Positions 7,143-16,148 of a DNA stretch of 25,887 nt are shown here, in pieces. The stretch lies in contig CAYWZO010000027.1 in the NCBI GenBank assembly GCA_964462865.1, positions 1-25,887 on the forward strand, given 5' to 3'. The stretch comes from Fen-1077 sp964462865 (GTDB lineage: Bacteria; Chloroflexota; Dehalococcoidia; Dehalococcoidales; RBG-16-60-22). The translations under genes were made by a program, and so were the position numbers. Position 1 is the stretch's first letter; each line of letters starts with the position of its first letter. Under the pieces are notes generated by a model that was given only the letters and a program-made list of their open reading frames with translations, ran no database searches and was not told the DNA's origin.

Positions 7143-7385
7143 ATGGTGAGTTTGGTGAGGAAGTATCGTTTGTGTCCTAACTGCGGGCATGCCGTTTTCG
7201 GCACCAGATGTAAACGGTGCCACTATATATTGACTGCCGATAAACCTTCTGAAAATGGAGAAACCGGGAGGCCAACACCCCGGGTTACCGAGACCGCCCG
7301 GCAAAGCGCCACGGAACCTGCTGCGCAAACTCAATCTGAAGCGTCTCCAAAATCAACCATGATGGTCGTCATTGATGCCCAGTAA
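7143..7385 (+). CDS. Small zinc-ribbon protein
   Basis: This 80-residue protein begins with a zinc ribbon, CPNCG (Cys11, Cys14) and CKRC (Cys23, Cys26), followed by a low-complexity tail rich in Thr, Ala, Gln and Ser. It starts 15 nt after the MarR stop; no strong ribosome site precedes ATG 7143 or the in-frame GTG at 7155. The same reading frame continues with coding-like sequence beyond its TAA, so the product may be a shortened version of a longer protein. Function unknown; zinc ribbons of this type bind nucleic acid or protein. Confidence 0.55.
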   Translation: MVSLVRKYRLCPNCGHAVFGTRCKRCHYILTADKPSENGETGRPTPRVTETARQSATEPAAQTQSEASPKSTMMVVIDAQ

Positions 7386-7571
7386 AAAGCGGCCCGGATA
7401 TTACAGGAGGCGAAAAAGGCCTCCAGGGGGCTGACATTTAAAGAAAAAATTGAAGCCCGGGTGCTGTAAAAAGTAACCGATGCCGGCTATAAAGATTATC
7501 AGGTCTGGCACGGGTCCGGACTTGATAACCAGGCCCGGGAAATAACAGATACAAGAGGTTTACATGTTCAG
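7386..7571 (+). pseudogene. In-frame coding-like continuation of the zinc-ribbon gene past two TAA codons
   Basis: After TAA 7383-7385 the frame reads coding-like sequence (for example KAARILQEAKKASRGLTFKE), meets TAA 7467-7469, then continues with KVTDAGYKDYQVWHGSGLDN up to a third stop at 7572. Codon choice (GCC, CGG, CTG) matches the neighbours. Both internal stops occur as TAA AAA. The simplest reading is a decayed C-terminal domain. Confidence 0.4.
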
Positions 7572-10518
7572 TAAAATTGGTAGTTTTGCCGTGAAGTTCA
7601 GGTTCTGGATACTCGCCGTCTGGGTAGCGGCCGCCGCACTGATGTTCCTGTTTGCCCCCTCCTTGAGTGAGGTGGGCAGCATGAAGGAGTCCGATTTCCT
7701 CCCGAAGGATAGCGAATCAATGCATGCCAGCGAACTTCTGGTAAAATATTTTCCAGGAAATATCGCCGCTTCCACGGTCAGCCTTATCTTTTTCAATCCT
7801 GACGGGATTGATAATAACGACCTGTCCTATGCCCGCGAGGTAAAAGACTGGCTGGATTCCGGGCAAACCTCATTTAAAGTGGCCAGTGTCACCTCGGTCT
7901 TCGATAGTCCGCAGCTCGAAGCCACCTTTTTCAGCCCGGACCGGACGACCATGCTGATGAGCGTCGGCCTGCAGCAGCCGGCTTTCGATGCCAAGTCAAT
8001 CGCCACCACCGGTGAGATACGAGACTACCTGAAATCGACTCCGGAAGGACTGGAGATATATGTGTCCGGGCAGGTAGGTATTTACGGCGATATGTTCGAA
8101 GCGCTTAATAAGAGCATCGACATGACCACCCTGGTTACGGTGATACTGATTATCGTGCTGCTTATCGTCATCTACCGCTCCCCGATAGCCGCACTCGTGC
8201 CGCTGATAACGATAGGTATCGCTTTCCTGGTGGCGCGCGGCGCCGTCGGCCTTATCGGCCAGTCCGGTGTCTCTATCTGGTCCCAGCTTGATGTCTTCCT
8301 TATTGTCCTGGTCTTCGGCATCGGCACGGACTACTGTCTCTTCCTGATATCGCGTTTCCGCGAGGAACTGGGACGGCATGATAGCCGCACCGAGGCCATG
8401 AAGGCCACCGTCGGCAGAATTGGCGCGGTGATTACCGCCAGCGCTTTTGCCGTTATCGTCGGGCTTTCCGGTATGTTCGTGGCGCGCTATCAAATGATTA
8501 AGACCATGGGCCCGATGATGGGGCTGGCCATCTTTCTCACGCTGCTGGCGGCCCTCACCCTGACGCCGGCGCTGGCATCGGTCTTCGGGCGGAAGCTCTT
8601 CTGGCCGCGCCATGAAGAACTGCGTACGGACACAGAAGTAAAAAAGTCCGGTTTCTGGACGAAGATAGCCGGCTTCTCGACGGGCCGGCCGGTCATCGTC
8701 GGGGGCATTTTGATAGTACTCCTGCTGCTGCCGTATTTTGCCATGCCGCAGTTGCACCGCTCCTTTGACCAGCTTACGGAGATTCCGCCCGATGCGGAGT
8801 CCGTAGCCGGTTTCAGGATACTCGAGGAGCACTATGACATCGGTGAGATGGACCCCTTGACGGCTGTTATCGTGGCCCCGAACGGTAAAAACCTCACCGA
8901 CCCCGATGCCCTCGCGGCGCTCTCCAAAATCAGCACCGACCTCCGCGCCGTCGCGGGCGTGGTGAAGGTACAGAGCGCGGTGCAACCCGAAGGGACCGGG
9001 CAGACCCCGGAGCAGATGACCGTCTCCGGCCAGCTTACCGCGATAATCGACTCTCTCAATTCTTCTTCCGGCCAGTCAGGCACTGATCCCTCCGCTTTAT
9101 TAAGCCCTGAATTCACAGAGAGTTTCAACGGCATAGGCGTTTATCTCGATGAGCTATCGCAGAACTTCGCCTGGGTAAAGAGCGAAGCGAGCTACCGGGC
9201 GCTCCTGGCCGATTTGCAGGCCATCAACAAGACCATCGACGACATTAAAGCCGGAGCGCTGGTGGAAAACCAGCTCCGCAACTTGAGTGCCCAGGTCGGC
9301 AAAACGGCTCAAGCCCTGGCAGCCCCCGGAGCGACTCTGACACCTGAAGCCATCGGCCTTCTTACGGTATTAAAAGGCTATCTTGACGAGCTGGCTGCCC
9401 AGTATCCCGCCGTTAAAGCCTCACCGGACTATCAAAACGCCTACGCCGTCGTCAGCAATATCGGCAAGGCACTCATTTCGTCACAACCGCCCGCCATGCT
9501 GCCGCCGGAGGTTCAGGAGGTGATGGCTTCGTTGCCAAAGTATCTCCAGCAGGTTGCCGCCAGCCTAGATGGGCTGGCGGGTACCTTTAAGGGCCAGAAC
9601 GCCATGCTCTTTTCCACCGCGCTGGCCAGCGCCTCTTCGGGCAGCTCACCGGCAGAACTATTGAAATCGCAGTTTGTCACGCTACAGGCTGACCTTGAAA
9701 CATTGAATGCCAGATTCCAGGCAAATGGCAACCCTGTTTTTTACTCCCCTTCCTTGGTGGCGTCTTCTTCCCAGCTTAAAGGAGTTATGGACATGTTTTT
9801 CAGCCCGGACGGTCGGGCGACCAGACTGTATATCGTCCTCGATACTTATCCGCAGTCGGAGAACGCTCTGAATACCGTTATTCGAACCAGGGAGTCCCTT
9901 AAATCCAGCCTCGGAAGCACCACGCTTGACCGGGCCGAGGCGGCCATCGGCGGCACTTCCGCCGTGCTTTCCGACGTACGCCGGACGCTGGATAAGGACT
10001 TCAACATCGTCATGCTGGTGGTCATCGGTGCCATTTTTGTGGTGCTTGTCCTACTGCTGAAGAGCCTGGTGGCGCCGGTCTATCTCCTCATGACTGTTCT
10101 GCTAAGCTACGGGACCACGCTGGGCATTATCAGCTGGATATTCCAGAGCGTCCTGGGCCAGGCAGGCGTTAGCTTTATGATACCTATCGTCCTCTTCGTC
10201 TTGCTGGTGGCGCTCGGGTCGGACTATAACATCTTTCTCATGTCAAGGGTCAGAGAGGAGTCAGCGATGCGCGTTACCCGCGAAGGCGCCCGGCTGGCCG
10301 CCATCGTTACCGGAGGGGTGATTACCGCCTGCGGCATCATCCTGGCGGGGACCTTCGCCACGCTGGTGATAACCCCCATCAACACGATGATACAGCTCGG
10401 CAGCGCCGTGGCCATCGGCGTTTTCATTGATACTTTCCTGGTGCGCGCTCTGCTCGTGCCGGCCATCGCCAGCCTGCTGGGCCGCTGGAACTGGTGGCCC
10501 GGTAAGCACAGTAAATAG
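7564..10518 (+). CDS. MMPL/RND-superfamily exporter (HAE3-like)
   Basis: This 984-residue membrane protein has the two-fold MMPL layout. A first membrane helix lies at about 13-31, a periplasmic loop to about 185, a five-helix bundle at 188-345, then a helix near 375-395. A long second loop (about 400-780) has coiled-coil-like stretches, and the second bundle runs from about 810 to 975. Each bundle carries the family signature: GIGTDYCLFLISRFREE with Asp256-Tyr257, and ALGSDYNIFLMSRVREE near the C-terminus. These aspartates sit where proton relay residues lie in MMPL transporters. Relatives export lipids or hydrophobic compounds with the proton gradient. AGAGG precedes the ATG at 7564. Gene order MarR-zinc ribbon-MMPL indicates ligand-induced efflux; the substrate is unknown. 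Confidence 0.92.
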   Translation: MFSKIGSFAVKFRFWILAVWVAAAALMFLFAPSLSEVGSMKESDFLPKDSESMHASELLVKYFPGNIAASTVSLIFFNPDGIDNNDLSYAREVKDWLDSGQTSFKVASVTSVFDSPQLEATFFSPDRTTMLMSVGLQQPAFDAKSIATTGEIRDYLKSTPEGLEIYVSGQVGIYGDMFEALNKSIDMTTLVTVILIIVLLIVIYRSPIAALVPLITIGIAFLVARGAVGLIGQSGVSIWSQLDVFLIVLVFGIGTDYCLFLISRFREELGRHDSRTEAMKATVGRIGAVITASAFAVIVGLSGMFVARYQMIKTMGPMMGLAIFLTLLAALTLTPALASVFGRKLFWPRHEELRTDTEVKKSGFWTKIAGFSTGRPVIVGGILIVLLLLPYFAMPQLHRSFDQLTEIPPDAESVAGFRILEEHYDIGEMDPLTAVIVAPNGKNLTDPDALAALSKISTDLRAVAGVVKVQSAVQPEGTGQTPEQMTVSGQLTAIIDSLNSSSGQSGTDPSALLSPEFTESFNGIGVYLDELSQNFAWVKSEASYRALLADLQAINKTIDDIKAGALVENQLRNLSAQVGKTAQALAAPGATLTPEAIGLLTVLKGYLDELAAQYPAVKASPDYQNAYAVVSNIGKALISSQPPAMLPPEVQEVMASLPKYLQQVAASLDGLAGTFKGQNAMLFSTALASASSGSSPAELLKSQFVTLQADLETLNARFQANGNPVFYSPSLVASSSQLKGVMDMFFSPDGRATRLYIVLDTYPQSENALNTVIRTRESLKSSLGSTTLDRAEAAIGGTSAVLSDVRRTLDKDFNIVMLVVIGAIFVVLVLLLKSLVAPVYLLMTVLLSYGTTLGIISWIFQSVLGQAGVSFMIPIVLFVLLVALGSDYNIFLMSRVREESAMRVTREGARLAAIVTGGVITACGIILAGTFATLVITPINTMIQLGSAVAIGVFIDTFLVRALLVPAIASLLGRWNWWPGKHSK

Positions 10519-10544
10519 ATTTTGTTAACTTCTGGTGGCTGCGG

Positions 10545-10676
10545 CAAACATAAGGAGACATTATTTAGTGGTGGAGCCGGGGTATCAATGGGCAGAATTT
10601 ATAATAGGAAGCCCGATGTCAGCAAGGAGAGAAAAGTGCTTATTGGGGCTTCAGCGCGGAAGCTACTCCGGGGATA
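10545..10676 (+). mobile_element. Possible transposase C-terminal remnant in the convergent gap
   Basis: The gap 10519-10805 between convergent genes holds no complete gene. One plus-strand frame ending at TAA 10674-10676 reads RIYNRKPDVSKERKVLIGAS followed by ARKLLRG, loosely like the C-terminal KVxLxAxxRKLL block of IS110-type transposases. No inverted repeats or catalytic residues are seen. This is a weak, inferred call. Confidence 0.2.
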
Positions 10677-10701
10677 AATTTATTTGTTAGAGCTTACGTC
10701 T

Positions 10702-10758
10702 GTTACCATGCTGGCTACTCAAGGTTCTGGTACGTGCTTTGCGTAACCGGCTGGTAAC
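10702..10758. terminator. Imperfect inverted repeat between convergent genes
   Basis: GTTACC (10702-10707) pairs with GGTAAC (10753-10758), with further partial pairing inward (GCtGGcTAC against GTAaCCgGC). It lies between the ends of the MMPL and flavoprotein genes. No T-run is present, so it is only a candidate bidirectional terminator. Confidence 0.25.
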
Positions 10759-10805
10759 TATCTTCTCTTTGGTTAGAATGAGTACGTAAGTGATAACCGT
10801 TAAAG

Positions 10806-12449
10806 CTATTTCTCGGGTTCAGGTAAATAGCCGTAAAGTCTATCTCCGATATCATTAGGGTCGAGCAGTTCCTTGATTTTACGCTGAAGATGGAAAAGGA
10901 CCGGCTGGCTTGACTGCGCGTATCCCCGGTGAAGCTGTTCATCAGTCATGCCGATTTGAAGAAAGGGCACCGCATGGCCGCCAGGAAAGCCGTGTTCAAC
11001 AGCTTCTTTGACAGAATCTTGCATGTGCTTTATTACTGCCTTCACCGATTCCCTGTCGGACGGGTCGTAAGAGACAAACTGCTCGAAGCCGGTGATGCCC
11101 CCACCCCCGATGGAGCTCCCGCTCCCCATCATAGAGTCGCCACCGGACTGCACCAACAAGCCCGGCTCCTGGTCACGGTACAATCCCGCTTCGGCCACCG
11201 GCCGATATTGAATAACATAGTCCGGAGGCCCTGATTGCATCCAGGTGCCAAGGTAGCCCCCGGCATAGACATGGTTCAGATGTTTGTGGCTCAACCGGTG
11301 CAGGTATAAAAAGGTGAATTCGGACATATCCGGCTCGGACATTCTGGCCACTTTCCAACCCCCGGTTTCAACCAGTATCTGGTCTAAGACCCTGTCCTGA
11401 TATTCAATGTCTCTTTGAGAGCGGCCCGCCAGGACAAGCTGGAAAGAACATCTCAACTCTTCTATCAGTTTCTTTACTTCCGGCTTGCGGGCGATTTCCT
11501 CAATGTCACCGAGTGTTTTCGTCGGGTCGTTATACATGAGCCAGAAGGCCGGGCCCAGATCGGCGCCCAGCATGTTAAATTGCCGGTGAAATATATAGCC
11601 TATTTCATTGTCGTATATTTTAAAATAAGCTTCAGCGAAGGCCGGCCATGATTTAAATGCCAGGGTATATGCCCTGAAATTGTCCGGTATCGGCGTACGG
11701 TAGGCCGGTACCGTGCCCTCGACGGGTAACCGGGGCGGTCCGGGCCAGTGGGTCACCTTGATGGCGCACTTGGTATACACCCCCATCCCTCCCCTGGACC
11801 CTCTGGTTCCCCGGCAAATGCCCCTTAGACTCGGCCCTGGCCCCTCGCCGCAGAACCAGCCAGCGCCGGAACCTAACGACCCCGTCCTCACGATATCACC
11901 GGTGGGTGTTACCCATTCCATTCCCAGCAGATTTTCAGAATTATGGCCCATCCAGAAAGAATTCGGCCCGGGCCCGCTGTAAGCACAGGCACTGGCCAGG
12001 GGAGAAGTTGACGCGCCAGCGCCTATGATGTTGAGGTTCAGACCCACTTTCATGAGTTCAGCCTGGAGGGTGGCGCATATCACGTATGGTTCGATAACGG
12101 CGAACATGTTCTTCTCGTCTATTTCCAGGATGCGGCCCATCCGTCTGAGGTCGAGCTGGATGGTGTCCTCTCCATCTTTCTGGGGGGCGGCGTAGAAATA
12201 CCAGCCCGTAGAATAGGGTTTGACCTTTACCTTATACCGATTGCAAATTCTGACGATAGCCTGGACCTCCTCGGTGCTCCCCGGCATCAGGGCCGCCACC
12301 GGTCTCGGCATGAAATGGCTCTGGTCAGGGCGGGCGGTCTCGGCCAGCCACTGAAAAGCGTAGGAATCTAACAGCGCCGGGTCATCCGAAATATTCTCCG
12401 GCCCGACGGCGTCCTCCAGTGCCCGATATGCCTCTCTGGATAGCGCCAA
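10806..12449 (-). CDS. FAD-linked oxidase subunit (PCMH/VAO fold), last gene of the transhydroxylase-like operon
   Basis: This 547-residue flavoprotein has an FAD_binding_4-type domain in its first half: PRPVAALMPGSTEEVQAIV, VKVKPYSTGW, the DLRRMGRILEID strand, and the glycine-rich GAGASTSPLASACAY segment. The C-terminal half is substrate-binding and ends in LDPNDIGDRLYGYLP, the usual C-terminal signature of GlcD- and cresol-dehydrogenase-like enzymes. Such enzymes oxidise hydroxy acids or p-alkylphenols and pass electrons on. The TTG at 12449 is preferred over TTG 12455 because AAGGAG lies 7 nt before it. It begins 18 nt after the CCG iron-sulfur gene, and the second flavoprotein lies on the other side of that gene. 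The glycine-rich stretch GSGSSIGGGGITG (about 430-445) is notable. The substrate is unknown. Confidence 0.82.
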   Translation of the reverse strand: MALSREAYRALEDAVGPENISDDPALLDSYAFQWLAETARPDQSHFMPRPVAALMPGSTEEVQAIVRICNRYKVKVKPYSTGWYFYAAPQKDGEDTIQLDLRRMGRILEIDEKNMFAVIEPYVICATLQAELMKVGLNLNIIGAGASTSPLASACAYSGPGPNSFWMGHNSENLLGMEWVTPTGDIVRTGSLGSGAGWFCGEGPGPSLRGICRGTRGSRGGMGVYTKCAIKVTHWPGPPRLPVEGTVPAYRTPIPDNFRAYTLAFKSWPAFAEAYFKIYDNEIGYIFHRQFNMLGADLGPAFWLMYNDPTKTLGDIEEIARKPEVKKLIEELRCSFQLVLAGRSQRDIEYQDRVLDQILVETGGWKVARMSEPDMSEFTFLYLHRLSHKHLNHVYAGGYLGTWMQSGPPDYVIQYRPVAEAGLYRDQEPGLLVQSGGDSMMGSGSSIGGGGITGFEQFVSYDPSDRESVKAVIKHMQDSVKEAVEHGFPGGHAVPFLQIGMTDEQLHRGYAQSSQPVLFHLQRKIKELLDPNDIGDRLYGYLPEPEK

Positions 12450-12467
12450 TCTCAAACTCCTTCTAAA

Positions 12468-13739
12468 TCAGATTGCCTTGGCCACGAGTTCGAGGACATC
12501 GTAGACCTTCATGGGGGCACGATTCGCTTTAATAGCATCGAGGAAATTCCTTTCGCACCCCGGGCAGGCGCTTACTATAGCCTCTGCCCCGGTGGAGCGT
12601 GCTTCTTCAATCCTCTCACCGGCAGTCCACGCGGCAAAGTCGGGATAGGCTTCCATTACCCCACCCCCAGCCCCGCAACACCAGGCGTATTCCCTGATTC
12701 TTTCCATCTCCACCAGTTCTAAGCCAGGAATATTATGAAGTACATCTCTTGGCGCCTGGTAAATGCCCCGGGCCCCGTTATATCTCGGTTTTCGGGGTTC
12801 ATATACCACCATCTGGCCTCTGATTTTCTTCTCTTTACCCTGCCACGGTAGGTATGGTTCTCCCTGCCTTCCCAGGTGGCAGGGGTCATGATAGGTGACC
12901 TTCATGGATACGGGCCTGCTCAATTTTATCTTGCCCTGTTTGATGCAGCGGTCGACGAACTCCACCATGTGGAGGACCTCAAAGTCGGAGCCTGCCTCGG
13001 GATAGAGGCGTTTGAAGGCGTGGTAACAATCGGCGCAGGCGGTGATTATCGTTTTTACGCCTCTACTCGCCCAGGCCTTCATATTTTTTTCAGCACATCT
13101 TACAAAGTCCTCGCGGTATCCCATCTGGTAAGCCCGCCCCCCGCAACAGATTTCGTCTTCCCCCATGATGCCAAAATCGATTCCAGCTTTGCCCAACAGA
13201 TTTATCGCTGTTCTGACTACCGGCCACAGTTCTTCGTCATAGCTTAGTCGGCAGCCAGCATGGAAGACGACCGCAGCCTTTTCCCTGTTGAGGTTTTTTA
13301 CTGCCAGACCTTCGGCCCATCTGCCCCGTCCCGCATCGGGTTTCAGCATCATGTTGTTTCCCTGGCGCAGGCCTTCGATTACGGCCATGTGCCGGGGAAG
13401 GACCTGGCCGTCCTCGACCAGTTTGAACCGGAGTTCTTGCATCGCCCGCAACGGCTCCATGTCGTACCGGCAGACCTTGCAGGCGACATCACAGTTCCCG
13501 CAGAGCAGACAGTTATAAACGATATCCACAAATCGCTCGGTACAGGTGCTCCGGCCCTCCAGAAGCGATAATGCGGCGGACAATCTACCCCCGGCTGAAT
13601 AAGGCTGGAACCGGTTGTATTCTACGCTGGGGCACCCTTTGGCGAACCTCAAACTCTTCACCTGGTCAAACGGAATCCATTTACAGTAGGAACAGCGGGT
13701 GCACCTTAGCATATCAGCTTTGTAGTCTTCCAGCGCCAT
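12468..13739 (-). CDS. CCG-domain iron-sulfur protein (GlcF/HdrD/LdhB-like electron carrier)
   Basis: This 423-residue protein has two N-terminal cluster motifs, Cys13/16/19 with Cys36, and Cys77/80/83/87 (CLLCGNCDVAC). Two CCG modules follow. The first runs from HAGCRLSYD through EICCGGRAYQMG to ACADCY; the second from HDPCHLGR through AWCCGAGGGVMEA to ACPGCE. CCG modules bind [4Fe-4S] or non-cubane clusters and accept electrons from flavoproteins, as in GlcF or heterodisulfide reductase HdrD. The ATG at 13739 has AGAGG at good spacing; the in-frame TTG at 13745 is too close to it. Sandwiched between two flavoprotein genes, it likely collects electrons from both. There are no membrane segments, so the final acceptor is probably a soluble or peripheral partner (inference). 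Confidence 0.9.
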   Translation of the reverse strand: MALEDYKADMLRCTRCSYCKWIPFDQVKSLRFAKGCPSVEYNRFQPYSAGGRLSAALSLLEGRSTCTERFVDIVYNCLLCGNCDVACKVCRYDMEPLRAMQELRFKLVEDGQVLPRHMAVIEGLRQGNNMMLKPDAGRGRWAEGLAVKNLNREKAAVVFHAGCRLSYDEELWPVVRTAINLLGKAGIDFGIMGEDEICCGGRAYQMGYREDFVRCAEKNMKAWASRGVKTIITACADCYHAFKRLYPEAGSDFEVLHMVEFVDRCIKQGKIKLSRPVSMKVTYHDPCHLGRQGEPYLPWQGKEKKIRGQMVVYEPRKPRYNGARGIYQAPRDVLHNIPGLELVEMERIREYAWCCGAGGGVMEAYPDFAAWTAGERIEEARSTGAEAIVSACPGCERNFLDAIKANRAPMKVYDVLELVAKAI

Positions 13740-13753
13740 TTTCAATACCTCTA

Positions 13754-15238
13754 CTACCGCCTATCTGCCTGAAAACACAGCTTGCCCGGGTTCAATACGT
13801 CGTTGGGGTCCAAAATCTCCTTAACCCCTTTGAGCAGGAGCGTGCTTCGGGTATCCCGGCGGTACGCCATGTCCGCCCAAATTCCGTAAGGCCGGGAGAA
13901 ATAAGCTCCCTGTGTTATCAGCTCTTCACTGGCCCGGGTGAAAAGCTCTTTAACCCGGGTCACTTCCGTCCTTTCGGCGGGATTAAAGGGGAGACTGAAT
14001 TCGCAGTGACAGGCCACGCCCTGGTGCTGGGGCTGGAGGTAGACCCCTAAATCTGAACGTGAGTATTTCGCTTTTTCAGCCAGCGCATACATCGTCTTAA
14101 TGAATCCGGGCGTTTTATCAAGCGTAGTCAGAAAGAAGATATCCTGACAGCCGCCCTTGGAGACGAGTTTCCAGTATGGTTCACGCGACGGTCGTAGCAA
14201 TATATCCAGCACCTGCCCGCTCTTCGCCCCCGGAATGTCCGGAACAAGGTCAAGGCCAAATTGCCGGGTGATATCCCTGATGTCCTTCTCTTGAACTTCG
14301 ACTCTCTCTTCAGGAAATATATCGCGTCCGGCTATGCCGATGAAGATAATCCACGGTGGCAGTAGCTCACGAAGTGTCCTTATTTCATCGGCTTTTTCAC
14401 CAAGAACGCAGGCTAAATTGGAGTTATTCAACAGCAGAAACTCATCGCCCAGGCGGAGCCGCAAAAGTGTATAAGCGCAATCAATCAGGCGTTCGAGATT
14501 ATCTGCCGGTATGAAAAACCCCCGGCTGACTTTGGGCAATATCTCACATTTTACCGAAGCCCAGGTAACGAGGCCCATACTCCCCTGGGCGGCTGAAACG
14601 AGTCTATACCAGTCGGTATCATACGGCCCTTTGGGGTCAATCTGGACTAAACCTTTTTCCCACTGCTTCTCCAATGAGTGAGGGAGCACTCCCGCTTCAC
14701 CGGTCCAGATTACCTCACCATTTCCCCAGACCACCTCAAGGCATCGCAGCGGCTCCATCAACGACCACTGGTACTTGGGGGCTATAATAGGTTGCCTTTC
14801 CAGAAGACTGGCTATTACCGATTTATTGGCTCGCGGGAGGAGCGGCGTGGAGACGCGCAGGCCTTCCCTGGCCAGTTCCGGTTGGAGCTGGCCGTAGGTT
14901 GCCCCCGGCTCGATCAAAGCCATCCGGTTTTTACGGTCAATTCTTACTATCCGCTTCATGCCGCTCATATCCACCATGACTGCCCCGGCGGCACCCGGTA
15001 CGGTATCGCCATGGAAATGCGGCGGGCCGGAGCTTACCGGCACCAGCGGTGTGCGTGTCTGGTTGGCCCAGTTGACTATTCCCCGCACCTCCTCGGCGTT
15101 CTGGGGCTTTGCCACGAACCAAGGCTTCATGGGTAGGGCAAAGCTCTGGTCCCGCGCGTAGGTCTCCAGGGTCTCCGGGGCATCCAGGATATTACTCTGA
15201 CCGACTATTTCCGCCAGTTTCCCTTTCTTGCTGTTCAC
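13754..15238 (-). CDS. FAD-linked oxidase subunit (PCMH/VAO fold), first flavoprotein
   Basis: This 494-residue protein has the FAD-binding PCMH fold: FVAKPQNAEEVRGIVNWANQ, then TPLVPVSSGPPHFHGDT, the MVDMSGMKRIVRIDRKNRMA strand pair and EPGATYGQLQ. The C-terminal signature ILDPNDVLNPGK matches GlcD-like flavoproteins. Relative to the sister gene at 10806 it is shorter and clearly diverged, so the two are probably different subunits, like GlcD and GlcE, not a recent duplication. The start is GTG at 15238 with GGGAAG upstream. The stop lies 14 nt before the start of the CCG gene. It follows the beta subunit of the transhydroxylase-like enzyme after 69 nt. Electrons should go from substrate to FAD to the CCG protein; the substrate is not evident. 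Confidence 0.82.
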   Translation of the reverse strand: MNSKKGKLAEIVGQSNILDAPETLETYARDQSFALPMKPWFVAKPQNAEEVRGIVNWANQTRTPLVPVSSGPPHFHGDTVPGAAGAVMVDMSGMKRIVRIDRKNRMALIEPGATYGQLQPELAREGLRVSTPLLPRANKSVIASLLERQPIIAPKYQWSLMEPLRCLEVVWGNGEVIWTGEAGVLPHSLEKQWEKGLVQIDPKGPYDTDWYRLVSAAQGSMGLVTWASVKCEILPKVSRGFFIPADNLERLIDCAYTLLRLRLGDEFLLLNNSNLACVLGEKADEIRTLRELLPPWIIFIGIAGRDIFPEERVEVQEKDIRDITRQFGLDLVPDIPGAKSGQVLDILLRPSREPYWKLVSKGGCQDIFFLTTLDKTPGFIKTMYALAEKAKYSRSDLGVYLQPQHQGVACHCEFSLPFNPAERTEVTRVKELFTRASEELITQGAYFSRPYGIWADMAYRRDTRSTLLLKGVKEILDPNDVLNPGKLCFQADRR

Positions 15239-15307
15239 TGCTTCTTCCCTTTTGATTTACCGTATCGCTCCATTGTTCCGGTCAGCCCGGATTTCTGCCG
15301 GCAGGAC

Positions 15308-16147
15308 TTACAAAAGAATAGTGTCCACGTTTTGACTCGTGGTCAACTGTACCTCTACGATTTTTCTGGGGTATGTCCGATAGTCAATTTCGAGGCGGTA
15401 GTCCCCGCTATTTTCTCCCAGGTTATCGAATTTAAAATCTCCATAGTTGTCAGCGGCGGTTTCACCGACTTTCTCTGATGCCCTGTATAAAGTCACCCTG
15501 GCGCCATCAGCACAGTCGATAATGCCATCTTTCTGAAAAGCCACACTTCCGGCGATGAAGCACTTCAGATAACGATAGAGATTCCGGTAATATACCCTGG
15601 GCAGAGTCTTGTATTCAGGATGGAGAACCTCCAAATTCTCCTGTTTGACGATTTGAGACATCTGGGAATCCGTAACATTCATAATGCGCATCGCACCGGT
15701 AGGGCACGCCTGGACACACCTTGGTTCCTGCCATCCTTCAGCCAGTAAATGAGCGCACAGGGTACATTTCTGGGGCACCTCTCTTTCCTCGTTCCACCAG
15801 ATTGCCCCGTACGGGCAGCTGTTCACGATATCCCTTTGCCCTTTTGCCTTTACCGGGTCGATGATTACTATCCCATTTTCTAGTTTGTAAACGGCCCCGT
15901 CTCTGGCGCTTTTCATGCAGGGGGCATTATCGCATTGCATGCAGAGGACGGGGAGGTGGGCGACGTCAATATGCGGGAACTGGCCCCTCTCCCTGGTCAG
16001 AATGTCCAGCCACCGGTGCCCGTGTCTGGGCTGGGCAAGCGAAAAAGGTAAAAAATCATTATCAACATGCTCATCTTTGCACGATAGAAAGCAGTTGTGG
16101 CATTCTTCACATTTAGCAACGTCGATAATAAGATTCCACTTTTTGAT
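15308..16147 (-). CDS. Transhydroxylase-like beta subunit: three-cluster ferredoxin protein with C-terminal Cna/transthyretin-like domain; ATC start
   Basis: The ferredoxin frame runs upstream of its first ATG (15940) to a block reading KKWNLIIDVAKCEECHNC, which is the usual N-terminus of this family. The codon in the initiator position is ATC (16145-16147), 7 nt after AAGGAG and one base after the upstream TAA. The 279-residue product has 12 cluster cysteines: Cys13/16/19/23, Cys69/72/77, one in NSCPYGA, CTLC, and CVQAC. That is enough for three [4Fe-4S] clusters, as in the beta subunit of pyrogallol-phloroglucinol transhydroxylase. The last 75 residues (ARVTLYRASEKVGE, YGDFKFDNL) look like a Cna/transthyretin-type beta sandwich, also known in that subunit. 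It should pair with the large subunit encoded just before it. No ATG, GTG or TTG exists in frame ahead of Cys13. Confidence 0.85.
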   Translation of the reverse strand: MKKWNLIIDVAKCEECHNCFLSCKDEHVDNDFLPFSLAQPRHGHRWLDILTRERGQFPHIDVAHLPVLCMQCDNAPCMKSARDGAVYKLENGIVIIDPVKAKGQRDIVNSCPYGAIWWNEEREVPQKCTLCAHLLAEGWQEPRCVQACPTGAMRIMNVTDSQMSQIVKQENLEVLHPEYKTLPRVYYRNLYRYLKCFIAGSVAFQKDGIIDCADGARVTLYRASEKVGETAADNYGDFKFDNLGENSGDYRLEIDYRTYPRKIVEVQLTTSQNVDTILL

Positions 16148-16148
16148 G

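Noticed and set aside
7996..8985. 329-codon minus-strand frame inside the MMPL gene
   Set aside because: It is antisense to a clear membrane transporter; the product is His/Arg/Asp-rich without a known fold.
15308..15940. Beta subunit starting at the internal ATG (210 residues)
   Set aside because: This start would remove the first CxxCxxCxxxC motif and the family N-terminus, which are encoded in frame upstream to 16147.
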